Shown: positions 52,292-61,479 of the stretch, piece by piece | Numbering within the stretch: position 1 is the first letter of the stretch | Layout: the number at the start of each line of letters is the position of its first letter | Assembly (NCBI GenBank): GCA_029262415.1 | Contig: JAJCZL010000034.1 | Span: 1 to 64,000 of the forward strand | Origin: Deltaproteobacteria bacterium | GTDB taxonomy: Bacteria > Desulfobacterota > Binatia > UBA1149 > JAJCZL01 | Direction: 5' to 3' | DNA: 64,000 bases | Made by a program: the position numbers and the translations under genes | Notes under the pieces: model-generated | What the model was told of the DNA's origin: nothing | The model's database searches: none | Seen by the model: only the letters and a program-made list of their open reading frames with translations

Positions 52292-54490
52292 ATGTTCGAC
52301 GGTGTTGGCCTACAAACCGCGGAAAACCCGCGGGATTCCTGCGACCACTTCGGGTTCGCCCCCGGCGTCTGCGTAACCACTGCGGAGGCACCAACGCCCG
52401 CAGCCGCGCTGACACACCCACAGGTCCGCAGGCTCGCGCGGACGCACGAGGCAGTCGCTCCGCTGGTTGATCCCCGTGTAGATCCCCTTGTCGATCCAGA
52501 GCTGCTTGAGCCGCCGGGAGGCCACGAGCTTCGCAACATTCTTCGCGGCGAGGCTGCCGCGGTCGTTGATGCCGCTTTGCAGCGACTGGGCGGACACGAA
52601 GCGGCTTGTCGCGTGAGGCTCGGCCGTTTGGCCCGTGCGCTTCTAGACGCCCGTGGCTATCATCGCCTCGGTTTTGCGCGCCTGCGCGACTATGCGGCCG
52701 AGCGTCTCGGCATCTGTGCGCGCGAGCTGCAGATAGCCGCGCAAGTCGCACGCGCGGTTGACCAAGTGCCTGCGCTTGAGCGCGCGTTCGCCGACGGTTG
52801 CTTGTCATGGTCGAAGCTCCGATTGCTGGCGCGCCTGATCACGTCGGATGACCAGACGGCCGCATCGCAGGCTTCGATTGCAGACTGGGTAACACGTGCG
52901 ACCGGCTCGACCGTCGCCGATCTCGAACGCGCCGTTGCCGAAGCGAGCTCAGCCGACAGAGCGACCGAACCAGCTGCGGGGTCCCAACGCGACCACCATC
53001 CGACTGCCGACGACAGCGATCCGATTGCTGACGAAAGCGAGCCGCAGGTCGAGCTCAATCTGCCTTGTCCTCCGGAACTCCTCTATCTATGGCGTAGGGT
53101 TAGCGAACTGGCTTCACGAACGGCCGGCAGCGAACTCAGCGCGTGGCAAACTCTTGAGCTGGTCGCCGCCGAGGCACTCTCGGCGCGACCCACGGGCCCG
53201 GCTGTCTTGCCGACACACACGCCGAGCCGGAGGTCCGACATCACCGTGCGTGCAGTTGCGGCCGACGGTTCGACTGTTTTGGGCGTCGGCGCCCCGAGCG
53301 AAGCTTCGTTTGATGCACCGTGCGAGTTCACCGAAGAAGAACGGGCACTGTTGCGCGATCAGATCGCACCGAATCGACCTTCAACCGAGTTCGCACTCGG
53401 CGTGGCCGCCGCGCGTTGCATACCAACCCGCAAAAACCATCGCCAAACTCGTGGCGAAGATCCCGAGCCGACCGACCCGCAGGCCATTGCCCCCCAGGAA
53501 TACGACCCGCAGGCGCTCGACCCCGAGGAACTCGACGCTGAGCTGCGCGCGACCCTAGCGTCGATGCAAAACGTTGACTACCAGATGGGTAAGTTGCTGC
53601 ACACGTTTACGCGGCTGCGGCTACACCGCCACCTTGGCTACACCTCTGTATCGTCTTATGTCAGCGAACGGGTCGGCATATCACCACGAAAAGCACGCTC
53701 GCTAACGCGGCTTGTCGGCGAGTTATCCGAGCACCGCACGCCGCTGGCAGAAGCCTATCGCGACGGCAGCCTCTCATGGTTCCGCGCTCTCGTGCTCTTG
53801 CCGATCGCCTGCGAGAGTACGGCTGCAGTGTGGACGAAACGTGCGCGCGAGGTAACGGTCCGGCGCCTTATCGAAGAGGTCAGGTGGGCGCGCTACATCC
53901 GCGACCGTAGTTGGTGTTTCGCACCCGGCGCGCCTCCGCCCGCCGGTGTCGCGCTTGATGACTCCGATCAAGAGGTGAGGCGGCAAATCTGTTCGCACCA
54001 CGACGAGGCTACCGCCGACCGTATCCTCGCCCGTGCGCGAGAGGCCGGCGCAGTGCTGCGCGTCCGCGGACCTGCGTCGGTTATTGCGCTGGCCCGCGAC
54101 GCAATTGAGACCTTTCGCACCGGCGAGGAGGCACCGTACCAGGCGTTCGAGCGCATATTGCGCCACGTCTTTGATTGGTGGGCCGATGTCCCCCGCCACC
54201 GTAACCCAATCCACGAGCGCGACGGTTGGCGCTGTCGCGCACCCGCATGCAGTTCACGGCGCAACCTACACGAGCACCACATCGTGTTTCGCTCACGCGG
54301 CGGCGGCAACGAGCGATCCAACCGGGTATCGATCTGTGCATGGCACCACCTGCGTGGCATACACGAAGGAATTGTCCGCGCCGAGGGCGACGCCGAAGGC
54401 CGTATCCGTTGGCAGCTCGGTATCCGTCGCGGCGCGGCCTCGGCGTTTATCGCGACCTGTGACGACAGCTACGCGGCTCGGAGCGCGTAG
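52292..54490 (+). CDS. HNH endonuclease with duplicated DUF222-like core
   Basis: A 732-residue protein with two homologous helical units: about residues 105-225 (LARALLDARGYHRLGFARLRDYAAERLGICARELQ) and about 435-535 (LHTFTRLRLHRHLGYTSVSSYVSERVGISPRKARS). Both share the pattern of LG(F/Y)...YxxERxGI..R and a DGxLSW(S/F)xxxLL motif (DGCLSWSKLRLLARLI, DGSLSWFRALVLLPIA). Between them are charged, low-complexity linkers. The HNH nuclease is at the end (residues about 635-690, IHERDGWRCRAPACSS, HEHHIVFRSRGG, CAWHH). The first half is of the DUF222/13E12 type. It ends in the 17-bp tandem repeat and lies next to a decayed gene, so it may be a selfish or mobile element gene. ATG 52292 start is not supported by a clear ribosome-binding site. 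Confidence 0.8.
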   Translation: MFDGVGLQTAENPRDSCDHFGFAPGVCVTTAEAPTPAAALTHPQVRRLARTHEAVAPLVDPRVDPLVDPELLEPPGGHELRNILRGEAAAVVDAALQRLGGHEAACRVRLGRLARALLDARGYHRLGFARLRDYAAERLGICARELQIAAQVARAVDQVPALERAFADGCLSWSKLRLLARLITSDDQTAASQASIADWVTRATGSTVADLERAVAEASSADRATEPAAGSQRDHHPTADDSDPIADESEPQVELNLPCPPELLYLWRRVSELASRTAGSELSAWQTLELVAAEALSARPTGPAVLPTHTPSRRSDITVRAVAADGSTVLGVGAPSEASFDAPCEFTEEERALLRDQIAPNRPSTEFALGVAAARCIPTRKNHRQTRGEDPEPTDPQAIAPQEYDPQALDPEELDAELRATLASMQNVDYQMGKLLHTFTRLRLHRHLGYTSVSSYVSERVGISPRKARSLTRLVGELSEHRTPLAEAYRDGSLSWFRALVLLPIACESTAAVWTKRAREVTVRRLIEEVRWARYIRDRSWCFAPGAPPPAGVALDDSDQEVRRQICSHHDEATADRILARAREAGAVLRVRGPASVIALARDAIETFRTGEEAPYQAFERILRHVFDWWADVPRHRNPIHERDGWRCRAPACSSRRNLHEHHIVFRSRGGGNERSNRVSICAWHHLRGIHEGIVRAEGDAEGRIRWQLGIRRGAASAFIATCDDSYAARSA

Positions 54491-54520
54491 CCGCCGCAGT
54501 AGAGTAGCCGCCGCAGTAGA
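54487..54520 (+). repeat. 17-bp perfect tandem duplication spanning the HNH gene stop codon
   Basis: GTAGCCGCCGCAGTAGA occurs at 54487-54503 and again at 54504-54520 with no gap. The first copy contains the TAG stop of the HNH gene. A recent slippage or insertion-associated duplication would explain it. Confidence 0.9.
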
Positions 54521-54603
54521 ATCGTCCGCGAGATCGATGGGGCGCTGATTCCCGGCCTGCGGCCGCGTTGCGTGCCCCCCGCCAATGGGTTATTCCTCCA
54601 TCG

Positions 54604-55305
54604 ATGGCTTGCGAAAATGTAACCTATGAACTGACCGACGGCGTTGCCGTCATCACCATGGACGACGGCAAGGCCAACGCCTTCGGCCACGCCAATATCG
54701 ACGCAATTGGTGAGTTTCTGACCCGCGCCGAGCAAGAGGCCGGGGCGTTATTGATCCACGGCCGTGAGGGCAAGTTCTCGGCGGGCTTCGACATGTCGGT
54801 GATGACTGCGGGTCCCGATGCGGTGCGCGGCCTGGTCACAGCCGGTGCCGAAATGCTGCTGCGGCTCTTCGAATACCCACGCCCGGTAGTCGCGGCTTGC
54901 AGCGGCCACGCGCTTGCGGCCGGCGCGCTCATGCTGCTGGCGAGCGACCGCCGTATCGGCGCGCGCGGGTCGTTCAAACTGGGTCTGAACGAAGTTGCAA
55001 TTTCGATGACGTTGCCGATCTTCGGTGTCGAGATGGGGCGCGCGCGGCTGTCGCCGCGTTACCTGACGCGCTCGATCACCCAGGCGGAAATCTTCGATCC
55101 CGAGACCGCCGTGGAGGCCGGTTACCTCGATGCCGTATGCGACGCGGCCGATCTTGCCGAGATTGCGTTCGCCGATGCCAAGCGCCTGTCGGCGCTGCCA
55201 CACCCTGCATTCCGCAACACTAAAAAACACGAACGCCGCGCCGTGGTCGAGCATATTCGTGCAACGCTCGGGCAAGACATGGCGCGCATCGGCCCGTCGA
55301 ACTGA
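54604..55305 (+). CDS. Enoyl-CoA hydratase/isomerase (crotonase) family protein, short
   Basis: A 233-residue crotonase-fold protein, shorter than the usual 255-270. The oxyanion loop GFDMSVM follows GKFSAGFDM near residues 57-65, and the second loop is CSGHALAAGALMLLASDRRIG near residues 99-119. The usual catalytic glutamates are replaced or shifted: the region reads KLGLNEVAISMTLPIFG, with one glutamate. It may be a hydrolase, isomerase or a non-catalytic homologue, and differs clearly from the crotonase at 41.4 kb. ATG 54604 is used. It follows the HNH gene by 113 bases and precedes the protein kinase gene by 36 bases. Confidence 0.82.
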   Translation: MACENVTYELTDGVAVITMDDGKANAFGHANIDAIGEFLTRAEQEAGALLIHGREGKFSAGFDMSVMTAGPDAVRGLVTAGAEMLLRLFEYPRPVVAACSGHALAAGALMLLASDRRIGARGSFKLGLNEVAISMTLPIFGVEMGRARLSPRYLTRSITQAEIFDPETAVEAGYLDAVCDAADLAEIAFADAKRLSALPHPAFRNTKKHERRAVVEHIRATLGQDMARIGPSN

Positions 55306-55341
55306 GCGCGGCGCTCTAACGCAGTCGGGTTTCGCCAAGCA

Positions 55342-56076
55342 GTGTCAGCAAGCAACGGACAAGAGTTCAATACCTTCGGCTTCCAACCCGGGCGCCGGCT
55401 GGTGGGCAAGTACGTTGTCGGCGAATTGCTCGGCAAGGGCTGGGAGGGCGAGGTATACCACGTCACCGAAGCCGCCACCGGCGTTGAGCGTGCGGCCAAG
55501 TTTTTTTTCCCGGAACGCAACCCGCGCGACAAAACCATCACGTTTTACGCGAAGAAGCTCAACAAGCTCCGTTCGTGTCCGATGATCATCCAGTACCATA
55601 CGCAAGAATCTCTGTGGTATCGGGGGCACCGTATTCCGTTTCTGGTCAGTGAGTACGTGCAGGGCGAGTTACTCAGCGAGTTGCTCAAGCGTCAGCGCGG
55701 CAAGCGGTTGCACCACTTCGAGGCGATGAAACTGTTGCACGAACTCGCCGTCGGCGTTGCGCAGATCCACAAGCTCGGCGAGTATCACGGCGATCTGCAC
55801 GACGACAACGTGATCGTCGAACGAGTTGGGCTCGGCTACGAACTCAAGCTCGTGGATCTGTACTACTGGGGCCGTCGAACCCAAGAGCACGTAATCGACG
55901 ACGTTTGTGCGCTTATTCGAATGTTCTACGATTCGGTCGGTGGCGCGCGCATGTACCCGACGCAACCGCCGGAGGTCAAAGCGATTTGTTGCGGCCTCAA
56001 GCGTTCGCTGATCGAGAAGAAGTTCCGGACGGCGGCGCACTTGCGTGACTATCTAGAGAGCTTCAAGTGGAGCTGA
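55342..56076 (+). CDS. Small protein-kinase-fold protein
   Basis: A 244-residue protein with a compact eukaryotic-like kinase domain. The glycine loop is LLGKGWEGEVY (residues 29-39), the ATP lysine is Lys53 (AAKFFF), the catalytic aspartate is Asp151 in YHGDLHDDN with Asn156, and the magnesium aspartate is Asp172 in VDLYYWG, where the usual DFG is DLY. The arginine of HRD is replaced by glycine, as in RIO, lipopolysaccharide and small-molecule kinases. Catalytic residues are therefore kept, while the fold lacks the C-terminal half of an ordinary kinase. The GTG start is at 55342. Its substrate is unknown. Confidence 0.75.
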   Translation: MSASNGQEFNTFGFQPGRRLVGKYVVGELLGKGWEGEVYHVTEAATGVERAAKFFFPERNPRDKTITFYAKKLNKLRSCPMIIQYHTQESLWYRGHRIPFLVSEYVQGELLSELLKRQRGKRLHHFEAMKLLHELAVGVAQIHKLGEYHGDLHDDNVIVERVGLGYELKLVDLYYWGRRTQEHVIDDVCALIRMFYDSVGGARMYPTQPPEVKAICCGLKRSLIEKKFRTAAHLRDYLESFKWS

Positions 56077-56123
56077 CTCGCCGTCGCCTTGCCACGCCTG
56101 TGCCCGCAACCTAGTCCTCGTAG

Positions 56124-57242
56124 GTGGCGCAACACGAAGCAACCGCTAAAGTCGATGAAAGTACCCCCCCTGTGGGGCGTTTGCTGCCGCCGCAATGTTT
56201 TACCTCCGCTTCAATCTACGCACGTGAGATCGGAACGCTCTTTCACCGCTCGTGGGTGCATGTCGCCGACCTTCCGGAGTTGCGTGAGGCAGGCGACTAC
56301 GTAACCGCCCGCATCGGTACCAATCCGGTGCTCGTCGTGCGTGGCGAAGACGGACAGGTGCGCAGCTTTTTCAACGTTTGTCTGCACCGCGGAGCGACAG
56401 TGGCTAGCGGCGCAGGCAACTGCGGAAAATCGTTTGTCTGCCCCTATCACGCATGGACGTACGCCTGCGACGGCAAGCTTCTTGGTGTGCCCGAAAAGGA
56501 CGACTTCGCCGCGCTCGAGCGCAGCCGCGCGCAAGGGCTGATCCCCGTGCGCACGGCGACGCTCGGTCCGTTGGTTTTCGCTTGCCTGTCTGAAGACGCA
56601 CCCGACTTCGACGTGTGGGTCGGCTCTCAGGGCTCGCGCTTTCTTCACGATGACGTCGAAGCGATGGAGCCGGCATGCGCGTTCGATTACGAGGTCAGCG
56701 CCAGCTGGAAACTCTTTGTGGAGAACGGGCTGGAGGGCTACCACCTGCCCTTCGTGCACGACATGCTCGACGATTTCGTCGAAACGAAATCGGCCGAGCA
56801 CTTCGTGGAGGACTGGTCGAGCTACACCCATGCGACCGTCAAGCCGCAGTTCCGTGATCTCGTACGCATGGTTCCCGAGTACACCAACCCCAAGGGGCCG
56901 TTCGTGCAGTTCGGCTTTGTGTTTCCGAATCTTCTTCCGGTGATCAACGCCGTTGATCTCACCTATATACGCATCGACCCGGCCGGGCCCGGCCGAATCA
57001 AACTGCGCGTACGCAGCTTTGACCGCCGTAACCGCGAAGCGATGGCGCTGCGGGAGTACCGCGAAGAATCGATCGACCGCACGACCAAGCAAGATATCGC
57101 GATCGTTGAGCGCGTGTACGAGGGTATGCACGCGCAAGCGTATCCGGGAGGGTATTACGCCTCGTTTCTGGAGCGGCGCGTGCGGCATTTCGAAGAGATC
57201 TACTGTCGGGAGATGGGCGGCGTTCCTACTTCGCCCCGCTAA
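56124..57242 (+). CDS. Rieske-type aromatic ring-hydroxylating dioxygenase, alpha subunit-like
   Basis: A 372-residue oxygenase with an N-terminal Rieske [2Fe-2S] domain (CLHRG...CPYHAW, Cys and His ligands at about 87-108) and a C-terminal catalytic domain. The mononuclear iron ligands are in ENGLEGYHLPFVHDM (the family's E...GYH...H pattern, near residues 199-214) and a late aspartate. It would use an electron-transfer partner, which is not adjacent. It starts with GTG at 56124 and is followed after 14 bases by the DsbA-like gene, so the two probably share a transcript. The substrate could be an aromatic, amine, or a choline-like compound; the sequence alone does not decide. Confidence 0.87.
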   Translation: MAQHEATAKVDESTPPVGRLLPPQCFTSASIYAREIGTLFHRSWVHVADLPELREAGDYVTARIGTNPVLVVRGEDGQVRSFFNVCLHRGATVASGAGNCGKSFVCPYHAWTYACDGKLLGVPEKDDFAALERSRAQGLIPVRTATLGPLVFACLSEDAPDFDVWVGSQGSRFLHDDVEAMEPACAFDYEVSASWKLFVENGLEGYHLPFVHDMLDDFVETKSAEHFVEDWSSYTHATVKPQFRDLVRMVPEYTNPKGPFVQFGFVFPNLLPVINAVDLTYIRIDPAGPGRIKLRVRSFDRRNREAMALREYREESIDRTTKQDIAIVERVYEGMHAQAYPGGYYASFLERRVRHFEEIYCREMGGVPTSPR

Positions 57243-57256
57243 GGGAGGCTGACCCG

Positions 57257-57892
57257 GTGTCCGAACAAGTTGCCGTCCGCTTGACTGTCTATTCGGACGT
57301 TCTGTGTCCTTGGTGCTACAACGGCGCGGTGCGGTTGGCGCGAATCAAAGAAGAGTTCGGCGACATTGTCGAGATCCAGTGGAAGTGCTTCCTGCTCAGG
57401 CCCTATCCCGAACCAAAGTCCTTCGAGAAGTTCCGTCGTTATACGCAGACCTGGATGCGTCCGGCCGAACAGCCGGATGCGGGTGAGTTCCGCGTGTGGT
57501 CCACCGATGCACCACCGCCGTCGCACTCGGTTCCGCCCAATGTGGCGGTGAAAGCGGCTGCACGCCAACGCGGGTTCGAGCGCTATCACTTGCCGCTGAT
57601 GCGCGCCTATTTCTACGAGAACCGCGACGTCACCGATCCCGATACGATCGTTGCCGTCGCCGAAGAGTGTGGGCTCGATATCGATCGCTTCCTCGTCGAT
57701 CTGAAGGACGAATCGGTCGGACGCGAGGTCGTCGCTGATCACCAAGAGGCGATTGAGCGCGGTGTTACCGGGGTTCCGGCGGTGGTGGTCGATGATACCT
57801 TCCCGATCCCGGGAGCCCAGGACGTGGCGTTTTATCGGCATCTCGTGCATAAACGTCTGAGTGCGCGAGAAGAAGAAACCTGCAAAACCTGA
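57257..57892 (+). CDS. DsbA family (FrnE-like) thioredoxin-fold oxidoreductase
   Basis: A 211-residue protein with the CPWC active site in YSDVLCPWCYNGAVRLA near residues 12-28, the substrate and helical insert in the middle, and the cis-proline loop GVTGVPAVVVDD near residue 171. It lacks an export signal, so it acts in the cytoplasm. FrnE-like proteins are often fused or linked to polyketide or aromatic-degradation genes, and isomerase roles such as 2-hydroxychromene-2-carboxylate isomerase are known within this superfamily. Its place between a Rieske oxygenase and amidohydrolases suggests an enzyme in a degradation pathway rather than a disulfide oxidase. The GTG start is at 57257. Confidence 0.85.
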   Translation: MSEQVAVRLTVYSDVLCPWCYNGAVRLARIKEEFGDIVEIQWKCFLLRPYPEPKSFEKFRRYTQTWMRPAEQPDAGEFRVWSTDAPPPSHSVPPNVAVKAAARQRGFERYHLPLMRAYFYENRDVTDPDTIVAVAEECGLDIDRFLVDLKDESVGREVVADHQEAIERGVTGVPAVVVDDTFPIPGAQDVAFYRHLVHKRLSAREEETCKT

Positions 57893-59078
57893 AGCGCGAC
57901 TTCGGCACTTGCTAGAACGCGCGCGCGGCATCGCTGATACCATCATAGCGAACCGGCGGGCGATTCACGCTAACCCCGAGCGCGGGCTGCAGACTCCGGC
58001 AACTCAGAAATTCATCCTCGACGAGCTTTTGCGCATCGGCGTCACCGGGGCCCGCATCGGCGAGGCGTGCACCTCGGTAGTCTGTGATGTTATCGGCGAG
58101 GCAAGCGGCCCCGGCGAAGGGCGCACGGTGTTGCTGCGTGCCGATATCGATGCGTTACCTCTTACGGAACATTCCGATGACGCGTGGGTTTCAAAGAACG
58201 AGGGCATCATGCACGCGTGCGGCCACGACGGACACGCAGCGATGCTGCTCGGCGCGGCCGAGCTGCTTGCGGCCGAACGCGCGAACTTTGCAGGCACGGT
58301 ACGCTTGATGTTCCAGCCGGGCGAAGAAGGCTACGGTGGGGCGAAGAAGATGATCAAGGAGGGGGTGCTCGACGGCGTTGACGCGGCCTTCGCGATCCAC
58401 CTTGAGCCGAGCCGTAGGAGCGGTAAGGTTTACTCGCGGACCGGCGCGTTGCTCGCCGGAGATTCGGTGTTCTTCGTTACTTTTAAGGGCGCCGGTGGTC
58501 ACGCCTCCATGCCTTACCACACGCGTGATCCGATTCCGGCGATCGGTCCATTTGTTGACGGACTTTCGCATGTCTCGGCACGCGAAACCGATCCGGACGA
58601 CCGCGTTGTATTCAGCGTCACCCGTGTTGACGCCGGTACAGCTGTCAACATCATCCCGCCCGAAGCCCGCTGTAGCGGCACCATTCGAACCTTGAGCGAT
58701 TCACGTCGCGAGATTGCCGGAGATCAGTTGCGTCGAGTCGCCGAAGGAGTGGCCGCCTCCCGCGGCCTGGAGGTCGAGGTCAGGGTTATCCATGGCTATC
58801 CGCCGACGGTGAACCACGAAGTCCCGATGCGAACAGCGCTCGACGCCGCTCGCGCCGTCGGCTTAGACGTGCTCGAGCTTCCCAGCCCAGTGATGGGTGC
58901 GGAAGACTTCAGCTACATTTTGCAGAACGTTCCCGGCGCGTTGGTGTTTCTCGGTGCCGAGATCGAAGGCGGTGGACCGCTGCATTCCGATAAGATGAAA
59001 CTCGATGAGGGGGCGCTGCCGCTCGGTGCTGCGCTCCACGTCGCTGCGGCTTTTGCGTTTCTGCGGGATGATGCATGA
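57861..59078 (+). CDS. M20D family amidohydrolase (hippurate/N-acyl-amino-acid hydrolase-like)
   Basis: A 405-residue metal-dependent amidohydrolase. The motifs are HACGHDGHAAMLLGAAELL near residues 118-136 (metal ligands), QPGEEGYGGAKKM near residues 152-164, and GAGGHASMPYHTRDPI in the lid domain near residues 212-227. The family cleaves N-acyl amino acids such as hippurate or indole-acetyl conjugates. It starts 32 bases inside the DsbA-like gene and ends 4 bases inside the amidase gene, so translation is coupled. A role in releasing an amine or amino acid conjugate fits the two neighbouring amide hydrolases. The GTG start is at 57861. Confidence 0.9.
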   Translation: MREKKKPAKPEARLRHLLERARGIADTIIANRRAIHANPERGLQTPATQKFILDELLRIGVTGARIGEACTSVVCDVIGEASGPGEGRTVLLRADIDALPLTEHSDDAWVSKNEGIMHACGHDGHAAMLLGAAELLAAERANFAGTVRLMFQPGEEGYGGAKKMIKEGVLDGVDAAFAIHLEPSRRSGKVYSRTGALLAGDSVFFVTFKGAGGHASMPYHTRDPIPAIGPFVDGLSHVSARETDPDDRVVFSVTRVDAGTAVNIIPPEARCSGTIRTLSDSRREIAGDQLRRVAEGVAASRGLEVEVRVIHGYPPTVNHEVPMRTALDAARAVGLDVLELPSPVMGAEDFSYILQNVPGALVFLGAEIEGGGPLHSDKMKLDEGALPLGAALHVAAAFAFLRDDA

Positions 59079-60466
59079 CCGAAACTCCGTGGTGGGATGC
59101 GGTTGAGACCGCAGCGCGGATCCGGGCCGGGGACGTAAGTGCCGTCGAGGTCGTCGAGGCTGCAGTCGCGCGCGCACGTGGGTGCGACAAGGTCTTGAAT
59201 GCTGTGACGGCGGAGACCTACGACGCGGCCGTCCGGCAAGCCGCCGCGCCCTCGTCGGGACCGTTCGCCGGAGTGCCGACCTTCATCAAAGACCTCGACG
59301 ACGTTGCCGGTGTGATCACCAGTTTCGGATCGCGCGCGCATACCGCGAACGTTGCTTCTAAGACCGAGACGTTCACCGCGAAGTATCTCTCGACAGGGTT
59401 GATCAGCCTCGGCAAGAGCGCTGCGCCCGAGTTCGGTTTGACCGGCACCACCGAGTCAACGGCGTTCGGTCCGACGCGCAACCCGCATGACACCAACCAT
59501 TCCAGCGGAGGATCCTCGGGCGGCGCTGCCGCACTGGTCGCCGCCGGTGTTGTACCGCTCGCGCATGCGAGCGACGGCGGCGGTTCGATTCGCATCCCTG
59601 CGGCGTTCTGTGGTTTGGTCGGGTTGAAACCGAGTCGCGGTCGGCGGTTTGCACCTGCGTTGCTCGATCGCTTACCGCTGCGGATCGTCGCCTATGGTGC
59701 GGTAACACGTTCGGTACGCGACACCGCCCACCTCGTCGCGGCTCTCGAACAACGCATTCGGCCACGCAAGCTCGCGCCGGTAGGGCTGGTGGAGGGACCG
59801 GGGCGCAAACGTCTCGAGATCGCGTTCTTCACCGATACACCTCTGGGCAACACATTGGACCCCGACGTCCGCGATACGACTATACGTGCGGCGCTGCATT
59901 GTGAGAAATTGGGGCATTCGGTCACCGAGATCGCGTGCCCGTTCGGGACCGAGGTCGCCGACGATTTCTTTGCGTACTGGTGTTTTCTCGCTGCGGTGTG
60001 CGTCGGCCAAACCCGCCTGTCGCGTGGCCGTGGCTACGACCCCGACCACTTAGAGCCGTGGACGCGGGGACTCTCCGACCGTTTTCGGGCGAGCGCGTTC
60101 GGGGCGTTCTCATCGATGCGCCGATTGCACAAAATGCGCACCGTTACGCAGGGGGTATTCGCCGATTACGACGTGCTTCTTTCACCGACCACCTCTGAGC
60201 CTGCACCAGAGATAGGTCATCTCGGCCCTGAGGTTCCGTTCGACACTGCTTTGCAACGCATGTCTCAGTACTTTTGCTATACCCCGCCGCACAACGTCAC
60301 CGGAGACCCGGCAATCTCGCTCCCGCTGGGATGGAGCTCGTCAAGACTGCCGATCGGCGTACAGTTCGCAGCGCGCGAGGGCGGCGAGCGTGTGCTGCTC
60401 GAACTCGCCTACGAACTCGAGGCTGACGGCGCGTTCATCCGAGAGCGTCCCTCGCGTCAGCCCTAA
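59075..60466 (+). CDS. Amidase-signature family protein
   Basis: A 463-residue amidase-signature hydrolase. The Ser-cisSer-Lys triad is visible: the lysine in [13 protein letters not shown] near residue 71, the first serine in [39 protein letters not shown] and the nucleophile serine at about residue 173 in GGGSIRIPA. The length is slightly under the usual 470-500. The start ATG overlaps the M20D stop by 4 bases. The C-terminal gene region overlaps the convergent Cys-rich gene by 4 bases. Together with the M20D gene it suggests breakdown of an amide or N-acyl compound. Glu-tRNA amidotransferase (GatA) is unlikely, as gatB and gatC are not adjacent. Confidence 0.9.
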   Translation: MTETPWWDAVETAARIRAGDVSAVEVVEAAVARARGCDKVLNAVTAETYDAAVRQAAAPSSGPFAGVPTFIKDLDDVAGVITSFGSRAHTANVASKTETFTAKYLSTGLISLGKSAAPEFGLTGTTESTAFGPTRNPHDTNHSSGGSSGGAAALVAAGVVPLAHASDGGGSIRIPAAFCGLVGLKPSRGRRFAPALLDRLPLRIVAYGAVTRSVRDTAHLVAALEQRIRPRKLAPVGLVEGPGRKRLEIAFFTDTPLGNTLDPDVRDTTIRAALHCEKLGHSVTEIACPFGTEVADDFFAYWCFLAAVCVGQTRLSRGRGYDPDHLEPWTRGLSDRFRASAFGAFSSMRRLHKMRTVTQGVFADYDVLLSPTTSEPAPEIGHLGPEVPFDTALQRMSQYFCYTPPHNVTGDPAISLPLGWSSSRLPIGVQFAAREGGERVLLELAYELEADGAFIRERPSRQP

Positions 60467-61479
60467 AACCGTACGCCGCGGCAGCGTCCTCGGATGCACG
60501 CGGGTCTCTCGGCGATACAACCCGGTGTTGCATAGGGGCAGCCGTCGGTTTGGTAGGTGCCACAGATGCGCTTGTCGGCGTGGTCGAGGATCGCGTTGAA
60601 ACGCTTGACGTGGCGTCTGCGGATCCATGCGCCGCAGGTTCCCATGCACTCGGTATCGGTGTTCACGTGTACGCACTGGCCGGCGCTGCGGCATCGGTTC
60701 GCCTTGCGCACCAGGGTCTTGGTGCGTTTGACAATTTTATTTACGCGCTCTTCGCAGGTCGGGCCCGCGCATGAGCCTGGGACGCACACGCCCAGCGCGC
60801 AATCGTCGCACTCGGGGCAACTCGCTGCACAAGCACAGATGTCACCTGGGTTCGCGCAGCCGCCGCCTGCGTCGCAACGGTAAGGTGCCGGTGCGTCCGG
60901 TGGCACGCAGACCGGCGGACCACAGTCGTCGCAGTCGGGACAGCTGGCGGTGCATCTGCACTCACGTTGGTCACCACATACGTCGGCCTGCTGTAGCGCA
61001 TCGGTCGAACCATCGTTGCTGCACAGCCAAAGCTCACGGTTGCAGGTCTTGTCGCAATGGTCCATGCGCCCGTCGGCGTGCTGGCACTGCTCGCCCGCCG
61101 GACAAACGTCGGCGTCGCAGCAATACACCGGGGCGAATCCCGCGATGCAGCGACCGTCAAAGCAGCCAAGACCGGGGTCGCAGTCACAAGCAGTTCTACA
61201 TTCCGGTTCTTTGTCAGCAACTATACAAACCTCGGCCGCGCAGTCGGCGCAGAGCGGGCAGCTTGGTACGCAAGCGCAGCGGTAGCCGTCAGGGCAGGGC
61301 TCGGCAATCGGCACGGGTGCGAGCCCGCCCGCATCAAGTTCGGCGACCGGGAAGCGCCGACAGACGGAGATCGGAGCCGGACACATATCTCCACCGACGT
61401 TTTGGGCGTGGGCGGAGTCCGGCTGAGCGACTACAAGAATCGAGAAACAAAGTATGGGAGCGGCGGATAGGTTGCGCAT
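60463..61479 (-). CDS. Secreted Cys-rich protein with three copies of a cysteine repeat
   Basis: A 338-residue protein with an N-terminal signal peptide (about residues 1-26, ending DSAHAQ). Counted by hand, about 47 cysteines follow it. A unit CxCxxxCxxCxxCxxxxC occurs three times: residues 68-85 (CACVPSCPLCADCAAEVC), 174-191 (CRCTASCPDCDDCGPPVC) and 215-232 (CACAASCPECDDCALGVC). Other cysteine pairs fill the stretch between. Residues about 243-338 form a different, basic and Cys-containing region (VNKIVKRTKTLVRKANRC, CMGTCGAW, CIRGRC). Secretion and disulfide or metal cross-linking are likely. The start ATG 61479 is preceded by a good GGAGG (61487-61491 on the other strand). It ends 4 bases inside the amidase gene. 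No function is recognised. Confidence 0.85.
   Translation of the reverse strand: MRNLSAAPILCFSILVVAQPDSAHAQNVGGDMCPAPISVCRRFPVAELDAGGLAPVPIAEPCPDGYRCACVPSCPLCADCAAEVCIVADKEPECRTACDCDPGLGCFDGRCIAGFAPVYCCDADVCPAGEQCQHADGRMDHCDKTCNRELWLCSNDGSTDALQQADVCGDQRECRCTASCPDCDDCGPPVCVPPDAPAPYRCDAGGGCANPGDICACAASCPECDDCALGVCVPGSCAGPTCEERVNKIVKRTKTLVRKANRCRSAGQCVHVNTDTECMGTCGAWIRRRHVKRFNAILDHADKRICGTYQTDGCPYATPGCIAERPACIRGRCRGVRF

Noticed and set aside
52155-52808. 217-codon minus-strand frame overlapping the HNH gene
   Set aside because: It is a GC-rich antisense shadow of the HNH gene, arginine-rich and without domain marks.
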